From Lampris incognitus (lineage: Eukaryota > Chordata > Actinopteri > Lampriformes > Lampridae): 64,000 nt of DNA. The stretch is taken from assembly GCF_029633865.1 (NCBI RefSeq), contig NC_079219.1, forward strand, positions 58,249,350 through 58,313,349. Direction: 5' to 3'. Of this stretch, positions 33,533 through 46,200 are shown in pieces. Under the pieces are notes generated by a model. It did no database searches and was not told the DNA's origin. It was given only the letters and a program-made list of their open reading frames with translations. How positions within the stretch are numbered: the first letter of the stretch is position 1; each line of letters opens with the position of its first letter. The position numbers and the translations under genes are program-made.

Positions 33533-36260
33533 AGAATTCTCTCCATTTGTCCTGCCCTTTCCCTTTTTTTCCTTCCCAACTCTCATTCCAACATTGGGCA
33601 CATGGGTTTTTTTTTATCTCTCTAGTCCTGTCCAGTTATATCTATTCATCAACTGATACCCGACTTTGCCCCATATTCCCAATCCATCCTCTCTCCGATG
33701 TGAGGACTCCTTGCTATCCTGTTTATAAGACTTTTGAAAGGCACATTCAGAGTAATGAACTCATGCACTGTGGCTGCCTCTACTTTCTTGGTAGTGCTAC
33801 TACTGCTAGGATATCAAATTTGACACACTAAAACCAGAGCACACTGTCTTGTCCCTCTACTCACTGCATTCGTCTCTTGTTCGACATCGAAAGGAAATGT
33901 GACATTTGTCTTAATTCAGGGTAGCAGGTGGCTTCAGTACTCTGTTAATAATCTTCTGTTGCATTTATAGAAAGCTCAATAGTCTAGAGAGGTCACATTT
34001 TCCCTTTGCTGTCTTGAGGGCTTTAGATGCTTCCAAGTTGACAAACTTTTGAGATTGTGTTGTTCGGAAAGACTTACGGAGCTGGCTAAAGTAAGGGACG
34101 CAAACCAAGTAGGGACTCACTTTTGACTATTGAGATGTACCCGTTGTTCTCTATTGTACTGTTAATGGCTTAACTACAGCTCAGTATGTCTATACTAGCA
34201 TGTATAATAGTCACACTTAAATACTATAATTGTTCTGTGAGGAAAATGTCACTGTTCATTCTTGTTTTTGTTACAAACATATTGAATTGCCAAGTTAGGC
34301 CTGATTTTTACGTTTTGGCTGATGGCAAGGCAAGTTTTTTTTTCTGCCATTTGAATGTGGTTGACACAAAGACTTGCGACTTTCTTTGGAGCAAGTTGGT
34401 TCTGGCTTATTGACATTTTTCTTAACATATAAGGACTATAGTCATCAAGTATCGTAGCATGGTACCAATGTTGATGGCTTGTTTAATGCTTTTCTAACAC
34501 TGTTAAGCAATGAATTACCCTCATCTCAGCCTAAATAAGATGGCATTAATTACTTCTTGCTCAAGATGAACACTACTCCAGTATGTGAACACTGACATCT
34601 TTCTCATCATATTTACAATAACTTCATCTTTTCAGATATGTCACTCTTTATCCCAGGTCTTTACACAATAGTGGATCTAAAAAAAGAAGTTATAATGGCA
34701 GCTTGTTATAATTTATACTTTGTTTGTAAATAGGTGTTAGCATATTTGGTTTTCGATACGCATAGAAATTATTTAATTTATTTTCTGTTTTGTTTTTTGC
34801 TCAACTTGGGTTTTTGTACAAGCTACTGTGGGACTGCATGTTGGTCAGTTGAGGCATCATTTGTAGGTACCAGAATCGTACTGGTTTTGGGTGATTTGAG
34901 AACTGTTAGTGTTCCCTGTTGATGCAATAATATAAGGCGGTCTCCTTAACTCCTCTGAATTTGCGAGCAAAGATTGAAATTACTCTTAACTTTAAATCTT
35001 ATTCTGCTCAATTTAGTTTTAATCTGGTAAATGAGATATTTTGTCAGCGGTTGAAGCAGATGTCTATTTTTTACCCTGGTGTTTATAGTGGGTCTTGAGT
35101 GAATCTAATGCAGGAGAGCACAAGGGGTGATGTGTTCTGCAGTCTGTTAAGGTAGCTAGCATGCGGCGCTCGTTCCCTCGACGGGTGAATTGGCGCCGTG
35201 GTGTCAAAACAGTACTACTAAAAGGCCAGACAAATCACTCGGTGATGTAAACTGAAAAAGTGGTAAAACGAGGAACACTAAAAAAAAATGTCACGATGTA
35301 ATAGGTAAGTTATTCAAATGTAATGAAACAATGTTACAATAGCTATGTGTCTGATGGTACATTTGCCTGACTTAACCCATAGATAGTTAACCGATCATTT
35401 GCATTAGTTTGTCACTGAACTGACATTTGTAGATGTAGTTAGGAAAAATGGCAGCGCTAGGATAATTGTCTACTGCACTTTATGAATATTAGCATTTTGG
35501 AGGCTTTTCCAATGCTGTTCTTTTGACTGACAATATGAACTCTTAAGCGTCCTCTGTTTGGTGATGTGACGATACTGCACCCGGAAGTGTGCGCTATGAA
35601 CGCGAGGGAAATGTAGCGCCGCCACCGGGTCACTTCTGGCTGTACCGACAGTGGCGAGATATTTGTCCCAACTTTTTGTATTTGGTTGACGTCATGTTGC
35701 ATCTCTGAGCCGCATCGTTTTGCATGAGGTGAACGGGGTCTTTCCTCTGATGTGTTTTCAGACTGTAAAGGCAAGCTTCTCTGTCACACAAGTGTGTTTT
35801 TACAACGTGGCAAATGGTCGGTCGTCGTGTCAGACGAAGGCTTTGCCAGTTAACTCTTCCACTGGACTAAAAAAAAACTAAAGCGATTAGATCCTTCTGT
35901 AACATTTTGCTGTAGTAGCGTGGACTCCATGGGCCTACACCCTCTGGGTATTCTTGAAGTGCGTAGTTGCCAAAACATTTTGGGATGTCAAGTTTTTTTT
36001 TGTTTTTGTTTTTCTTCCCATCAGCGAACACTGACCACATAAAATGATCTGACACAAGTCTGGTACTGGCATACGGGGTGCTGGGCCTAAATTTCAGATC
36101 CCACGACCCCACCACCGACTCTTCCAAAAAAAATGTTTATTTTGTATTTATTTTTATTTACTGCAAGGTGAAGACGAATAGAACATCTGTTTATGTAGCA
36201 AAACAAAAACCACGGCACGCTGGTGCCAATAAACTACTGTGTAATAATAAAGATGGATTG
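33533..36260 (+). other. cyth2: probable 3' untranslated region of cyth2
   Basis: No repeats or coding frames interrupt the sequence after the stop codon. AATAAA signals are at 36228-36233 and 36246-36251. A long 3' UTR of about 2.7 kb is inferred. The segment near 35560-35850 is more GC-rich than its neighbours. Confidence 0.5.
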
Positions 36261-36416
36261 AAATGAACCATCGTTGTGTGTGTGTGTGTGTGTGGCAGTT
36301 TTATTTGTCCAACGAATGGGTCGGCTTGTGTATTTATTCACTGGGTAAACTTTTTGTCTACTTTCAGAATGGTGAGAAAAGTGCAGAAATCTCTTGGTTC
36401 ATATGCTCTTTTTTTA

Positions 36417-36672
36417 ACCCCCCCCCTTCTTCTTTTTTCTCTCCCCGGCCAATCACCCCTCTCTCTTCCGAGCCGCCCTGGCCACTGCTCCACCCCTTCT
36501 GCCAATCCGGGGAGGGCTGCAGACTACCGCATGCCTCCTCTGATACATGTGGAGTCGCCAGCCGCTTCTTTTCACTTGACGGTGAGGAGTTTCACCAGGT
36601 GGGAAGATCACGCTATACCAAGTCCCCCCCCCCCCCCCCCCGAACAGGCGCCCCAATCAACCGGAGGACGCG
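36417..36672 (-). mobile_element. SINE family B, 3' portion
   Basis: It shares the 3' half of family B (gcatgcctcctctgatacat; gtggagtcgccagccgcttc). It stops at the gaacaggcg and gcgctagtg region, where other copies continue into the tRNA-like head. The missing head lies 440 bp further on (37110-37215), so the element appears split. Confidence 0.7.
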
Positions 36673-36837
36673 CTAGTGTAGTGCAGCGACCGGGGGTCAC
36701 TGGGGAAACGATTATGGGTAATACTTCCGGTGTTCGGCGGAAGCAGTATCCCAGACCGGCTGAGGAAGCGTTAGCTGTTGCCGTTCGTGTTTGAAAAAGA
36801 AGACGATAAGTTTCTAACCTACTGTAAGCGGTTATTT

Positions 36838-36950
36838 CCTTGCCCGATGCGGGATTCGATACGGGGTGTACTGCACCACAAGGCGACATCGCTAACCGCT
36901 CGGCTAAAGGGTCAGACCCGTTAGCCTAGCTAGGGGCTAACGTGTCTTAT
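36838..36950 (-). mobile_element. tRNA-like SINE family C head
   Basis: The reverse complement reads ctttagccgagcggttagcg, then gtggtgcag and a box B-like region. The copy at 59352-59445 shares this head. It lies between the two parts of a family B element. Confidence 0.6.
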
Positions 36951-37109
36951 CAGTAGTTTACACTACATATAAAATGTCACGGAGCTCGAGGACAACACGT
37001 GCTGGTCGCGGTCGTACTACGACCAGATGAAACTTAATGAGGGGCTTAAAGGGGCGCGCTTCGACCGTAAGCCTGAAACCAAACCAGGCTGTTCCCGCCA
37101 GCGGCCGGT

Positions 37110-37215
37110 GGTACACTCTCCATAGCCGGAGGTAACACGGGGATTCGAACCGGCGATCCCCGTGTTGATGGGCAGCGGGACTAGACCGCTACGCTACCCT
37201 ACCCGGACCCCCCTT
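37110..37215 (-). mobile_element. SINE family B, tRNA-like head
   Basis: It contains cacggggattcgaaccggcg, the box B of family B in reverse, and gaccgctacgctaccctacc, the box A side. It is the piece missing from 36417-36672. Confidence 0.7.
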
Positions 37216-37728
37216 CAGATGCATTTTTAAGGAGAGATGAAGCCGGTGGAACCAGTTTGTGCTGTCAAAGGTCATTTTAATCATAAGAGCGATGGTGTCG
37301 GTCACCTGTGTGTGGAATATTCTGGAAGCCTATTTAAGAGGAACTGCGGTATGGTTTGTAAGTTACACGCCGTCTTTATTAAATGTCATCATGCGCTTCA
37401 GGGAACACCTTCGAGAAATGACCGCAGTTTCCTGTGCATGGTCATTATACAGTCAAGGCGTGTTGCGTCAAATGCACAATAAATACATTGTGCCACATTT
37501 AGAATACACAACTAACGCACCGACGGAGAGAAGTGCTCTAAATTTGTTCCTACATTTACAAATATGTAAAACAGTTGTGAAAATTAGAAAAAAAAAGATA
37601 CAGGACTCGCCGTGAAACATTGACAGTGAAATGTGTAAACTTGATTTTGAGTAAACTGTTAAGTGTATTTGTTTTTTCCTCATTAGTTTACTGAGTTTTC
37701 CTTCAATGTCACAGACAAGAAGGACTGA

Positions 37729-37825
37729 GTATACAACATCCGCCGGAAGTCAACGCGAGGATACAACATCCGCCGGAAGTCCACGCGAGGATATAACATC
37801 CGCCAGAAGTCCGTGTGGCGACGAG
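37729..37825 (+). repeat. three tandem 30-bp units with CCGGAAGT cores
   Basis: The units share acaacatccgccggaagtc followed by acgcgag. Each contains an ETS-type CCGGAAGT or the variant CCAGAAGT in the last unit. The setting is the spacer between the convergent genes cyth2 and the neuronal pentraxin. Confidence 0.75.
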
Positions 37826-38263
37826 GAAAGCAGTCTGTAAAACAGTTTAAACTCGATGTCTGCCAGTAGACCACCGCCACAGTCAGGATCACCATCAAGT
37901 CTTAAAAAGTAGAAACAAAACCCCGATGACCCATCTACGATACACGGGTCAATTAAAAAAATGTAAAAAAAAAAAAAACCGCTAGTTTCTTTGGTCAGTT
38001 AGCTGTATCTTCACAGAAACCCTTTTCAAAGAGAATCCAGAGCACAAATTGGTTTCCCAACACACACCTATCAGCACCCGTCCTCATTCAAACCTAGTGA
38101 CGTTTGTTTTTACACTACGCTGACGACACCCATTTGAAACCTGCCACCTTCATTACGACAGACGCTACGGTACAGAGTGTAGCCTTATTCACAGTATGAC
38201 AATATGTCACATACATCATTCACACATCTAAAAAAAGCTGCTCCCCCAAGACACTAAGGTACC

Positions 38264-38412
38264 GCCATCCATCCATCCATCCATCCATCCATCCATTATC
38301 CGAACCGCTTATCCTGCTCTCAGGGTCGCGGGGATGCTGGAGCCTATCCCAGCAGTCATTGGGCGGCAGGCGGGGAGACACCCTGGACAGACTGCCGGGC
38401 GATCACACAGGG

Positions 38413-38449
<37 letters not shown>

Positions 38450-38621
38450 ATTCGTACCTAGGGACAATGTAGTACTGTCGATTCACCTGACCTACATGTC
38501 TTTGGACTGTAGGAGGAAACCGGAGCACCCGGAGGAAACCCACACAGACACGGGGAGAACATGCAAACTCCACACAGAGGACGACCCCCAAGGTTGGACT
38601 ACCCCGGGGCTCCAACCCAGG
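38264..38621 (-). mobile_element. SINE family A, head-truncated, with target duplication
   Basis: It runs from the GGAT-type tail (CCAT repeats on the plus strand) to just inside the box B side. A perfect 11-bp duplication actaaggtacc flanks it (38253-38263 and 38622-38632). The truncated head with a clean duplication shows it was inserted already short. Confidence 0.85.
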
Positions 38622-38969
38622 ACTAAGGTACCTTCATATCAGAAATTGGCCAACAGCTAAGGTCCAAGAAAACTAAGTACATACACAATATCTGTTATGA
38701 CAAAATCGCTTCTTCTTTTTTCCTTCAGTGAAAAGTGTCAGGTTGAGTGAGGAGGAAGGCTTGAGTTTCATCCCGGAGCGGTGCTACATGCGCTGCGTCC
38801 GGTGCAGGGCAGAAACAGTGCAAAGTCAGGGCACCTGAGGGGGGGCGTTTGCTTTGTCCTCGCATCCCCTTCAGGATCTTCAGCCGCTGTCTGATGCTGA
38901 ATCATTTCTCAGTTTGTTGCAGGAAGTCTCCTAAGCTCCTACGTGGGTGTCCGTGTGTGGGGCAGTCTT

Positions 38970-40203
38970 TTAGTGACAAGGGTCGAATGGGTATTTTGTG
39001 ACACCGCCGTGGAGCTCCACTTCCGTCTCAGACCAGGTGACGACATCGCCACTAAGATGGCTGCCACAGGAGGCCAGGCTGTAGATGTCGCTGGCGGCGA
39101 GGACGTGCGACCACATTTGAAGGTCCGAGATCTCCCCGACGAAAGACTGAGTGGCGTCAAAGCGACCACCCAGGGTGTCCTGTGCAAGAGACGGGTAAAA
39201 TCAGCAAAACGAGTCCGCATTTTACATTGTTCATGTACTGGCAACTTGTAAGGGGAGGCATTAGAAAAGCTAGAGGTCAAGGGGCGGGGGGGATAAGAAG
39301 CAAGGTTTGACCTCTGTGGTTTTGGTCACAAGGATGTTACAGTACTTAAAGCTGCTAAGAGGAGTTTTCACCACTTATTGCTCAGCCTCGGTTTCATTTT
39401 GATGCCTTTATATGACCCGACATAAGCAAATGAGACCGTCAGCGATTAAATTAGATATTGCCGATCTTGTGTCCGTGTTGGATCCCCTACAAAATCTGAC
39501 GAAAGGACTTATGGCACACAGACGGGACACATAGCCACATTTAGAGATGTTACCTCGTTGCTGTATATCTCACCAACACCTCCATCCATCCATCCATTAT
39601 CTGAAGCACTTGCTCTCAGGGTTACAGGGATGCTGGAGCCTATCCCAGCAGTCATTGGGCGGCCGGCCGGGAGACACCCTGAACAGGCCGCCAGGCCATC
39701 ACACAGGGCCGATACACACACACACACACACACACACAGTTCATACCTAGGGGCAATTTAGCATGGCCGATTCACCTGACCTACATGTCTTGGGACTGTG
39801 GGAGGAAACCGGAGCACCCGGAGGAAACCCACGTAGACATGGGGAGAACATGCAAACTCCACACAGAGGACGACCCGGGACGACCCCCAAGGTTGGACTA
39901 CACCGGGGCTCGAACCCAGGACCTTCTCGCTGTGACCGCGCTAACCCCTGCGCCACCATGCCGCCTCACTAACACCTGTTTTTGCAAAACAACACTCTCA
40001 CTCTGCTCTCCATAACAAATGCACCAGCTACCAGAAGGTGGAGGTAGATCTTTGTGACAAGAGGCAACGCTTATGTGACATGAAGACGTTCGTCTGGTGA
40101 AACACTGCAGCTTTTGTCCACAGGTGTGCACAAAAGTTAAAAAAAATTAACTCCTCGGAGCAGCTTTAACACATTTTTTTACTTTCAACGTGCAGCATAA
40201 AGA

Positions 40204-40277
<74 letters not shown>

Positions 40278-43200
40278 TGTGAGTCACGCTGTCTGTTCTT
40301 ACCTGCTCCTGTCCTAGGATGAAAACCCCTCCAGGTTTGATGGGGTGCCAGGCCGAGAGGTTCTCCCCTGATCCCCTGTGCACTCCGTCTTGGAAGGCCT
40401 CCCACTGGCCGTCCCTCGTCGACCATGTCACGCACACGTGGTGCCACTTCCCGTCGCCCAGAGACAGCGGCAGTGTCACGGCCTGCGGAAGAAGACGGCA
40501 GAGAGAATGAGGCACTTTACAGTACACATGTTCTGCGAGACTGCATCACATCTCATCAGTGCGGCACGCATTAGCATACAATTTGTTAGCCATCGGTACC
40601 CCCCCCCCACACACACACACACACATACATACATGTGGGTGAATGTTAGGCATTAATTGTTAAGCACTTTGGATACTGCTTATAAATGCAGTCCATTTAC
40701 ACACACACAACCCTCCAGCTTGCAGCTAATAACGTTGATAATGGGTCTGTTAGGGGCATCCGGGTAGTGTAGTGGTCTATTCCGTCCCCTACCAACACGG
40801 GGATCTCTGGTTCGAATCCCCGTGTTGCCTCCGGCTTGGTCGGGCGTCCCTACAGACACAATTGGCCGTGTCTGCGAGTGGGAAGCTGGATGTCACTATG
40901 TGTCTTGGTCGCTGCACTAGCGCCTCCTGTGGTCGGTCAGGGCGCCTGTTCGGGGGAACTGGGGGGAATAGCGTGGTCCTCCCATGCTCTGCATCCCACT
41001 GGTGAAACTCCTCACTGTCAGGTGAAAAGAAGCGGCTAGTGACTCCACATGTATCAGAGGAGGCATGTGGTAGTCTGCAGCCCTCCCCGCATTGGCAGAG
41101 GGGGTGCAGCAGCGACCGGGGTGGCTCGGAAGAGTGGGGTAATTGGCCGAGTACAATTGGGGAGAAAAGGGGGGGTGAAGGGTCTGTTAGATGTCTGTTG
41201 GATGATAATAAGATAAACGATAGATCAATCAATCATGAAAATGAAAATAGTCGTCGGTTGCAGCCCTACTCGGGACCCTCAGTCCCAGTGTCCTCCTCAA
41301 GGACACCTCGGCAGGGATCTGTCGTGGCTCCCTTGCCAGGGCGATGGCTTTGCACCGGGATACAAAGAGGCTCAGGGGCCCTCCGACAGCAGGTTCCTAC
41401 GGTGCCTCCGCCCTCTCCTGTCTTATCAAACAGCTTAATGATGTGGTGCCTTAGGAGTGGAAGCAGCTTAGGCAGCAGGTGGAGGGAGGGTATTAGAGAG
41501 CTCAGTGGAGGGATGGGGCGTCACTCACACGGCATACTGTTAGTCACAACTTAAAGCCACGATGCTGAAGGTTGTCGTTTCTTGTTGAACGTGCTGAATG
41601 CCTATGGTGATATGTGGTAACTGTATTGGTGTTTGACAGAAATGGGCAGTATTTTCATCAAAAAGTATTTCAAACTCGTATTTTGATTATTTGGAGTGTT
41701 TTGTAATTCGTATTTGACCATCCATTCATCCGTTATCCAAGCTGCTTATCCTAAGTAGGGTCGCGGGGATGCTGGAGCCTATCCCAGCAGTCATTGGGCA
41801 GCAGGTGGGGAGACACCCTGGACAGGCCGCCAGGCCATCACAGGGCCGACACACATTCACACCTAGGGACAATTCAGTACGGCCGAGTCACCTGACCTCC
41901 ATGTCTTTGGACTGTGGGAGGAAACCGGAGCCCCCGGAGGAAACCCACACAGACACGGGGAGAACATGCAAACTCCACACAGAGGACGACCCGGGTCGAC
42001 CCCCAAGGTTGGACTACCCCGGGGCTCGAACCCAGGACCTTCTTGCTGTGAGGCAACCGTGCTAACCACTGCGCCGCCGTGCCGCCCTCGTATTCGACCA
42101 GTCTGGAAAACAATGGGGTGTAATTCGTAATAGGTTACTTCTGGGATCAGCATTTTGTATTTGAAAATACTTTTCAGCAGAGGTCAGACACGAGACCAAA
42201 GAGGGGCGATCTTTTTTCAAGCTATAGCCTATCCATCAAAGTCACGGCGGTGATGATGAGGATGATACAGAGGTAGTTAGCCGCCAAATCACACATGATG
42301 ATGTGAGGTGGATGCTGATTTGCGGTGCATTCCCTACAGCGGTGGGGGCATAATGTTGAGGGACTAACTGGAAAAACCCAGTGTACATGTGTTCTTCATC
42401 CTGTTTTAATCTGTCATCTACTGCCTCATGTCAGACCCTGCCACGCCCACCGAACGGGAGATAACAGCCCTTACATAATGTAGGCCTACGTTATTTGGAA
42501 ACCCTTTCACACAATCGGTTATCATCTTCATCTTCGTTCACAACACAAACTGATTTTAAGTTCTCTTCCTCTGCAGAAGTGGTGCTTTGTTTTTGGGTTT
42601 TTTTTTTGTGTGTGTAAAATACAAAATACATGTGTTTTAATCAAATACATGTTGTGACACCAGTATTTTTTAGTTTATTTTGGTAAATTGAGCAAAGATG
42701 TATTTGTGTTTTGCATCATGTTAGATTATGAAGTATCTTTGCCCATCTCTGGGGTTTGACTGCTCCGAATCCCGGAAATCCGTTTGAAATCGAGTGGAGT
42801 CGCCAGTGCTGTTGTGTCAGCATCTTCCCAGCATGCAGCTGTGTCAGTCAGCATCTTCCCAGCATGCAGCTGTGTCAGTCAGCATCTTCCCAACATGCTG
42901 CTGTTGTGTCAGCATCTTCCCAACATGCAGCGGTGTCAGTCAGCCTCTTCCCAACATGCTGCTGTGTCAGTCAGCCTCTTCCCAACATGCAGCTCTGTCA
43001 GTCAGCATCTTCCCAACATGCAGCTCTGTCAGTCAGCATCTTCCGACCATGCTGCTGTGTCAGTCAGCCTCTTCCCAACATGCAGCTCTGTCAGTCAGCA
43101 TCTTCCCAACATGCAGCTCTGTCAGTCAGCATCTTCCCAACATGCAGCTGTGTCAGTCAGCCTCTTCCCAACATGCTGCTGTGTCAGTCAGCCTCTTCCC

Positions 43201-46200
43201 AACATGCTGCTGTTGTGTCAGCATCTTCCCAACATGCTGCTGTTGTGTCAGCATCTTCCCAACATGCTGCTGTTGTGTCAGCCTCTTCCCAACATGCTGC
43301 TGTTGTGTCAGCATCTTCCCAGCATGCAGCTGTGTCAGTCAGCCTCTTCCCAACATGCTGCTGTTGTGTCAGCCTCTTCCCAACATGCTGCTGTGTCAGT
43401 CAGCCTCTTCCCAACATGCTGTTGTGTCAGTCAGCCTCTTCCCAGCATGCAGCTGTGTCAGTCAGCATCTTCCCAACATGCTGCTGTGTCAGTTAGCCTC
43501 TTCCCAACATGCAGCTGTGTCAGTCAGCATCTTCCCAACATGCTGCTGTGTCAGTCAGCATCTTCCCAACATGCAGCTGTGTCAGTTAGCCTCTTCCCAA
43601 CATACTGCTCTGTCAGTCAGCATCTTCCCAACATGCTGCTGTGTCAGTCAGCATCTTCCTAACATGCTGCTCTGTCAGTCAGCATCTTCCCAACATGCTG
43701 CTGTGTCAGTCAGCATCTTCCCAACATGCTGTTGTGTCAGTCAGCATCTTCCCAACATACTGCTCTGTCAGTCAGCCTCTTCCCAACATGCTGCTGTGTC
43801 AGTCAGCATCTTCCAAACATGCTGCTGTGTCAGTCAGCATCTTCCCAACATGCTGCTGTGTCAGTTAGCCTCTTCCCAACATACTGCTCTGTCAGTCAGC
43901 CTCTTCCCAACATACTGCTCTGTCAGTCAGCCTCTTCCCAACATGCTGCTGTTGTGTCAGCCTCTTCCCAACATGCTGCTGTGTCAGTTAGCCTCTTCCC
44001 AACATGCTGCTGTGTCAGTCAGCCTCTTCCCAACATGCTGCTGTGTCAGTCAGCATCTTCCCAACATGCAGCTCTGTCAGTCAGCATCTTCCCCAACCAG
44101 CAAATAAAAAAAATCAAACAAAACAGAAACTGTTGAACCGAGCTTTTAGCTGTTGGTGCTGAAAAAGGTCATGTACGGGCTTGGCTTGCCATATTTGCTT
44201 GTTGTTGGCGGCACGGTGGCCCAGTGGTTAGCATGGTCGCCTAACAGTAAGAAGGTCCTGGATTCAAACCCCGGGGTTGTCCAACCTTGGGGGTCATCCC
44301 GGGTCGCCTTCTGTGTGGCGTTTGCATGTTCTCCCCGTGTCTGCGGTGGGTTTCTCCGGGTGCTCCGGTTTCCCCCACCATCAAAAAGACATGCATGTTA
44401 GGGTTAATACTCCTGTCTGTGCCCCTGAGCAAGGCAATGGAAAAAGAACTGGAGTTGGTCCCCGGGTGCTGCACGGCGGCTGGCCACTGCTCCTAGCTAC
44501 ACAGCTAGGATGGGTTAAATACAGAGAGGAGTTTCCCCACGGGGATCACTAAAGCAGCGTTTCCCAACCCAGTCCTCAAGGACCCCCTATCCTGCAGATT
44601 TTCATGGTAACCCTGCATAGGTAGCCCTGCTTGTACTTACTCGACCAATATTCTCACAGCACTTAATTATGCAAGGTGTGCAACGTCTGACATAATTCAT
44701 CGCTGATTGGTTAAATAACTACAAACAGGTACCTATTCAGGGTTGCAAAGAAAATCTGCAGGATAGGTGTTCCTTGAGGACTGGGTTGGGAAACACCGCA
44801 CTAAAGTATCTCCATCCATCCATCCGTTAGCCGAACTGCTTATCCTGCTCTCAGGGTCGCGGGGATGCTGGAGCCTATCCTAGCAGTCATTGGGCGACAG
44901 GCGGGGAGACACCCTGGACAGGCCGCCAGACCATCACACAGGACCGACATACAAACACATTTATACCTAGGGACAATTTAGTACGGCCGATTCACCTGAC
45001 CTACATGTCTTTGGACTGTGGGAGGAACCCGGAGCACCCGGAGGAAACCCACGTAGACACGGGGAGAACATGCAAACTCCACACAGAGGACGACAGGGAT
45101 CGAACTAGCGACCTTCCGATTACTAGACGACCCATTCTACCTCCTGAGCCATGCCGCCCCTTGCCGCTATGTTGAAGATGCAGTATGCACCATATCCTTA
45201 CTTCCTGAAAAGTCCTATTCAACAGTAGCCATTAAAATGGGCAACTTCAGAAGTGTTCGCTATTTGAATAATCTTGGGCTGCAAAAAAAAAAAACCCACC
45301 TTATGGAGGTATTTTAACTTGTCTGAAGTCTCATAATGCTTATTTCAAAATATCACTTGTAACATTGTCAACATCTAACACTGGCAGATAATATTGTTCA
45401 TTTCAAGAAAGTGCATGATTACAAGACTTCCATCCATCCATTATCCAAGCTGCTTGTCCCAATTGGGGTCGCAGGATGCTGGAGCCTATCCCGGCAGTCA
45501 TTGGGCAGCAGGTGGGGAGACACCCTGGACAGGCCGCCAGGCCATCACAGGGCCGACACACATTCCCACCTAGGGACAATTTAGTACGGCCGAGTCACCT
45601 GACCTACATGTCTTTGGACTGTGGGAGGAACCCGGAGCACCCGGAGGAAGCCCACGCAGAAAACGGGGAGAACATGCAAACTCCGCACAGAAGACGACCT
45701 GGGATGACCCCTAAGTTTGGACAACCCCGTGGTTTGAACCCAGGACCTTCTTGCTGTGAGGCGACCGTGCTCACCACTGCGCCACCGTGCCGCCCGTTAT
45801 GAAACTTACGTCAAACAAATATATGCCAGTGGAATAAGAACATTTTAACAGCAATGTCTTGAAGCATTATGCGACTCAAAACAACATCAAATAACTTGGT
45901 GCGTTTGTCTTTTTTGCGGTGGTCTTAACATTGACGTTCTGTTTTACGTGTAAACCTTCAGGGTTGTTGACGTGGGCCGGGGTCTCGGCATCTCTGTGGG
46001 TTGAGATTTTCTCTCTCACCTTGTCATCTACCAGGAGCTCCATGGGGTTGTTTCCCCATTCGATGAGCACCAGTTCATTGGCCTGTCCAGGCACAGAGTA
46101 GGAGAACGGCGTCCCCAGGCCGGGTCCCACGCCTGCCTTGATCCGGAGACACAGGGTCAGGGCGAAGATCTCGTGATGCAGGGTCCTCTTCAGCCGCCCG

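Noticed and set aside
35560-35860. GC-rich segment in the cyth2 3' region as a possible new promoter
   Set aside because: No exon, start motif or gene follows on either strand; left within the inferred 3' untranslated region.
37000-37029. Inverted repeat CTGGTCG/CGACCAG
   Set aside because: Short and isolated between SINE pieces; likely chance.
42756-44136. Long plus-strand open frames of up to 437 codons, Cys/Ser/Gln-rich
   Set aside because: They are a 31-bp minisatellite without stops read in three frames. There is no start context, splice logic or protein family.
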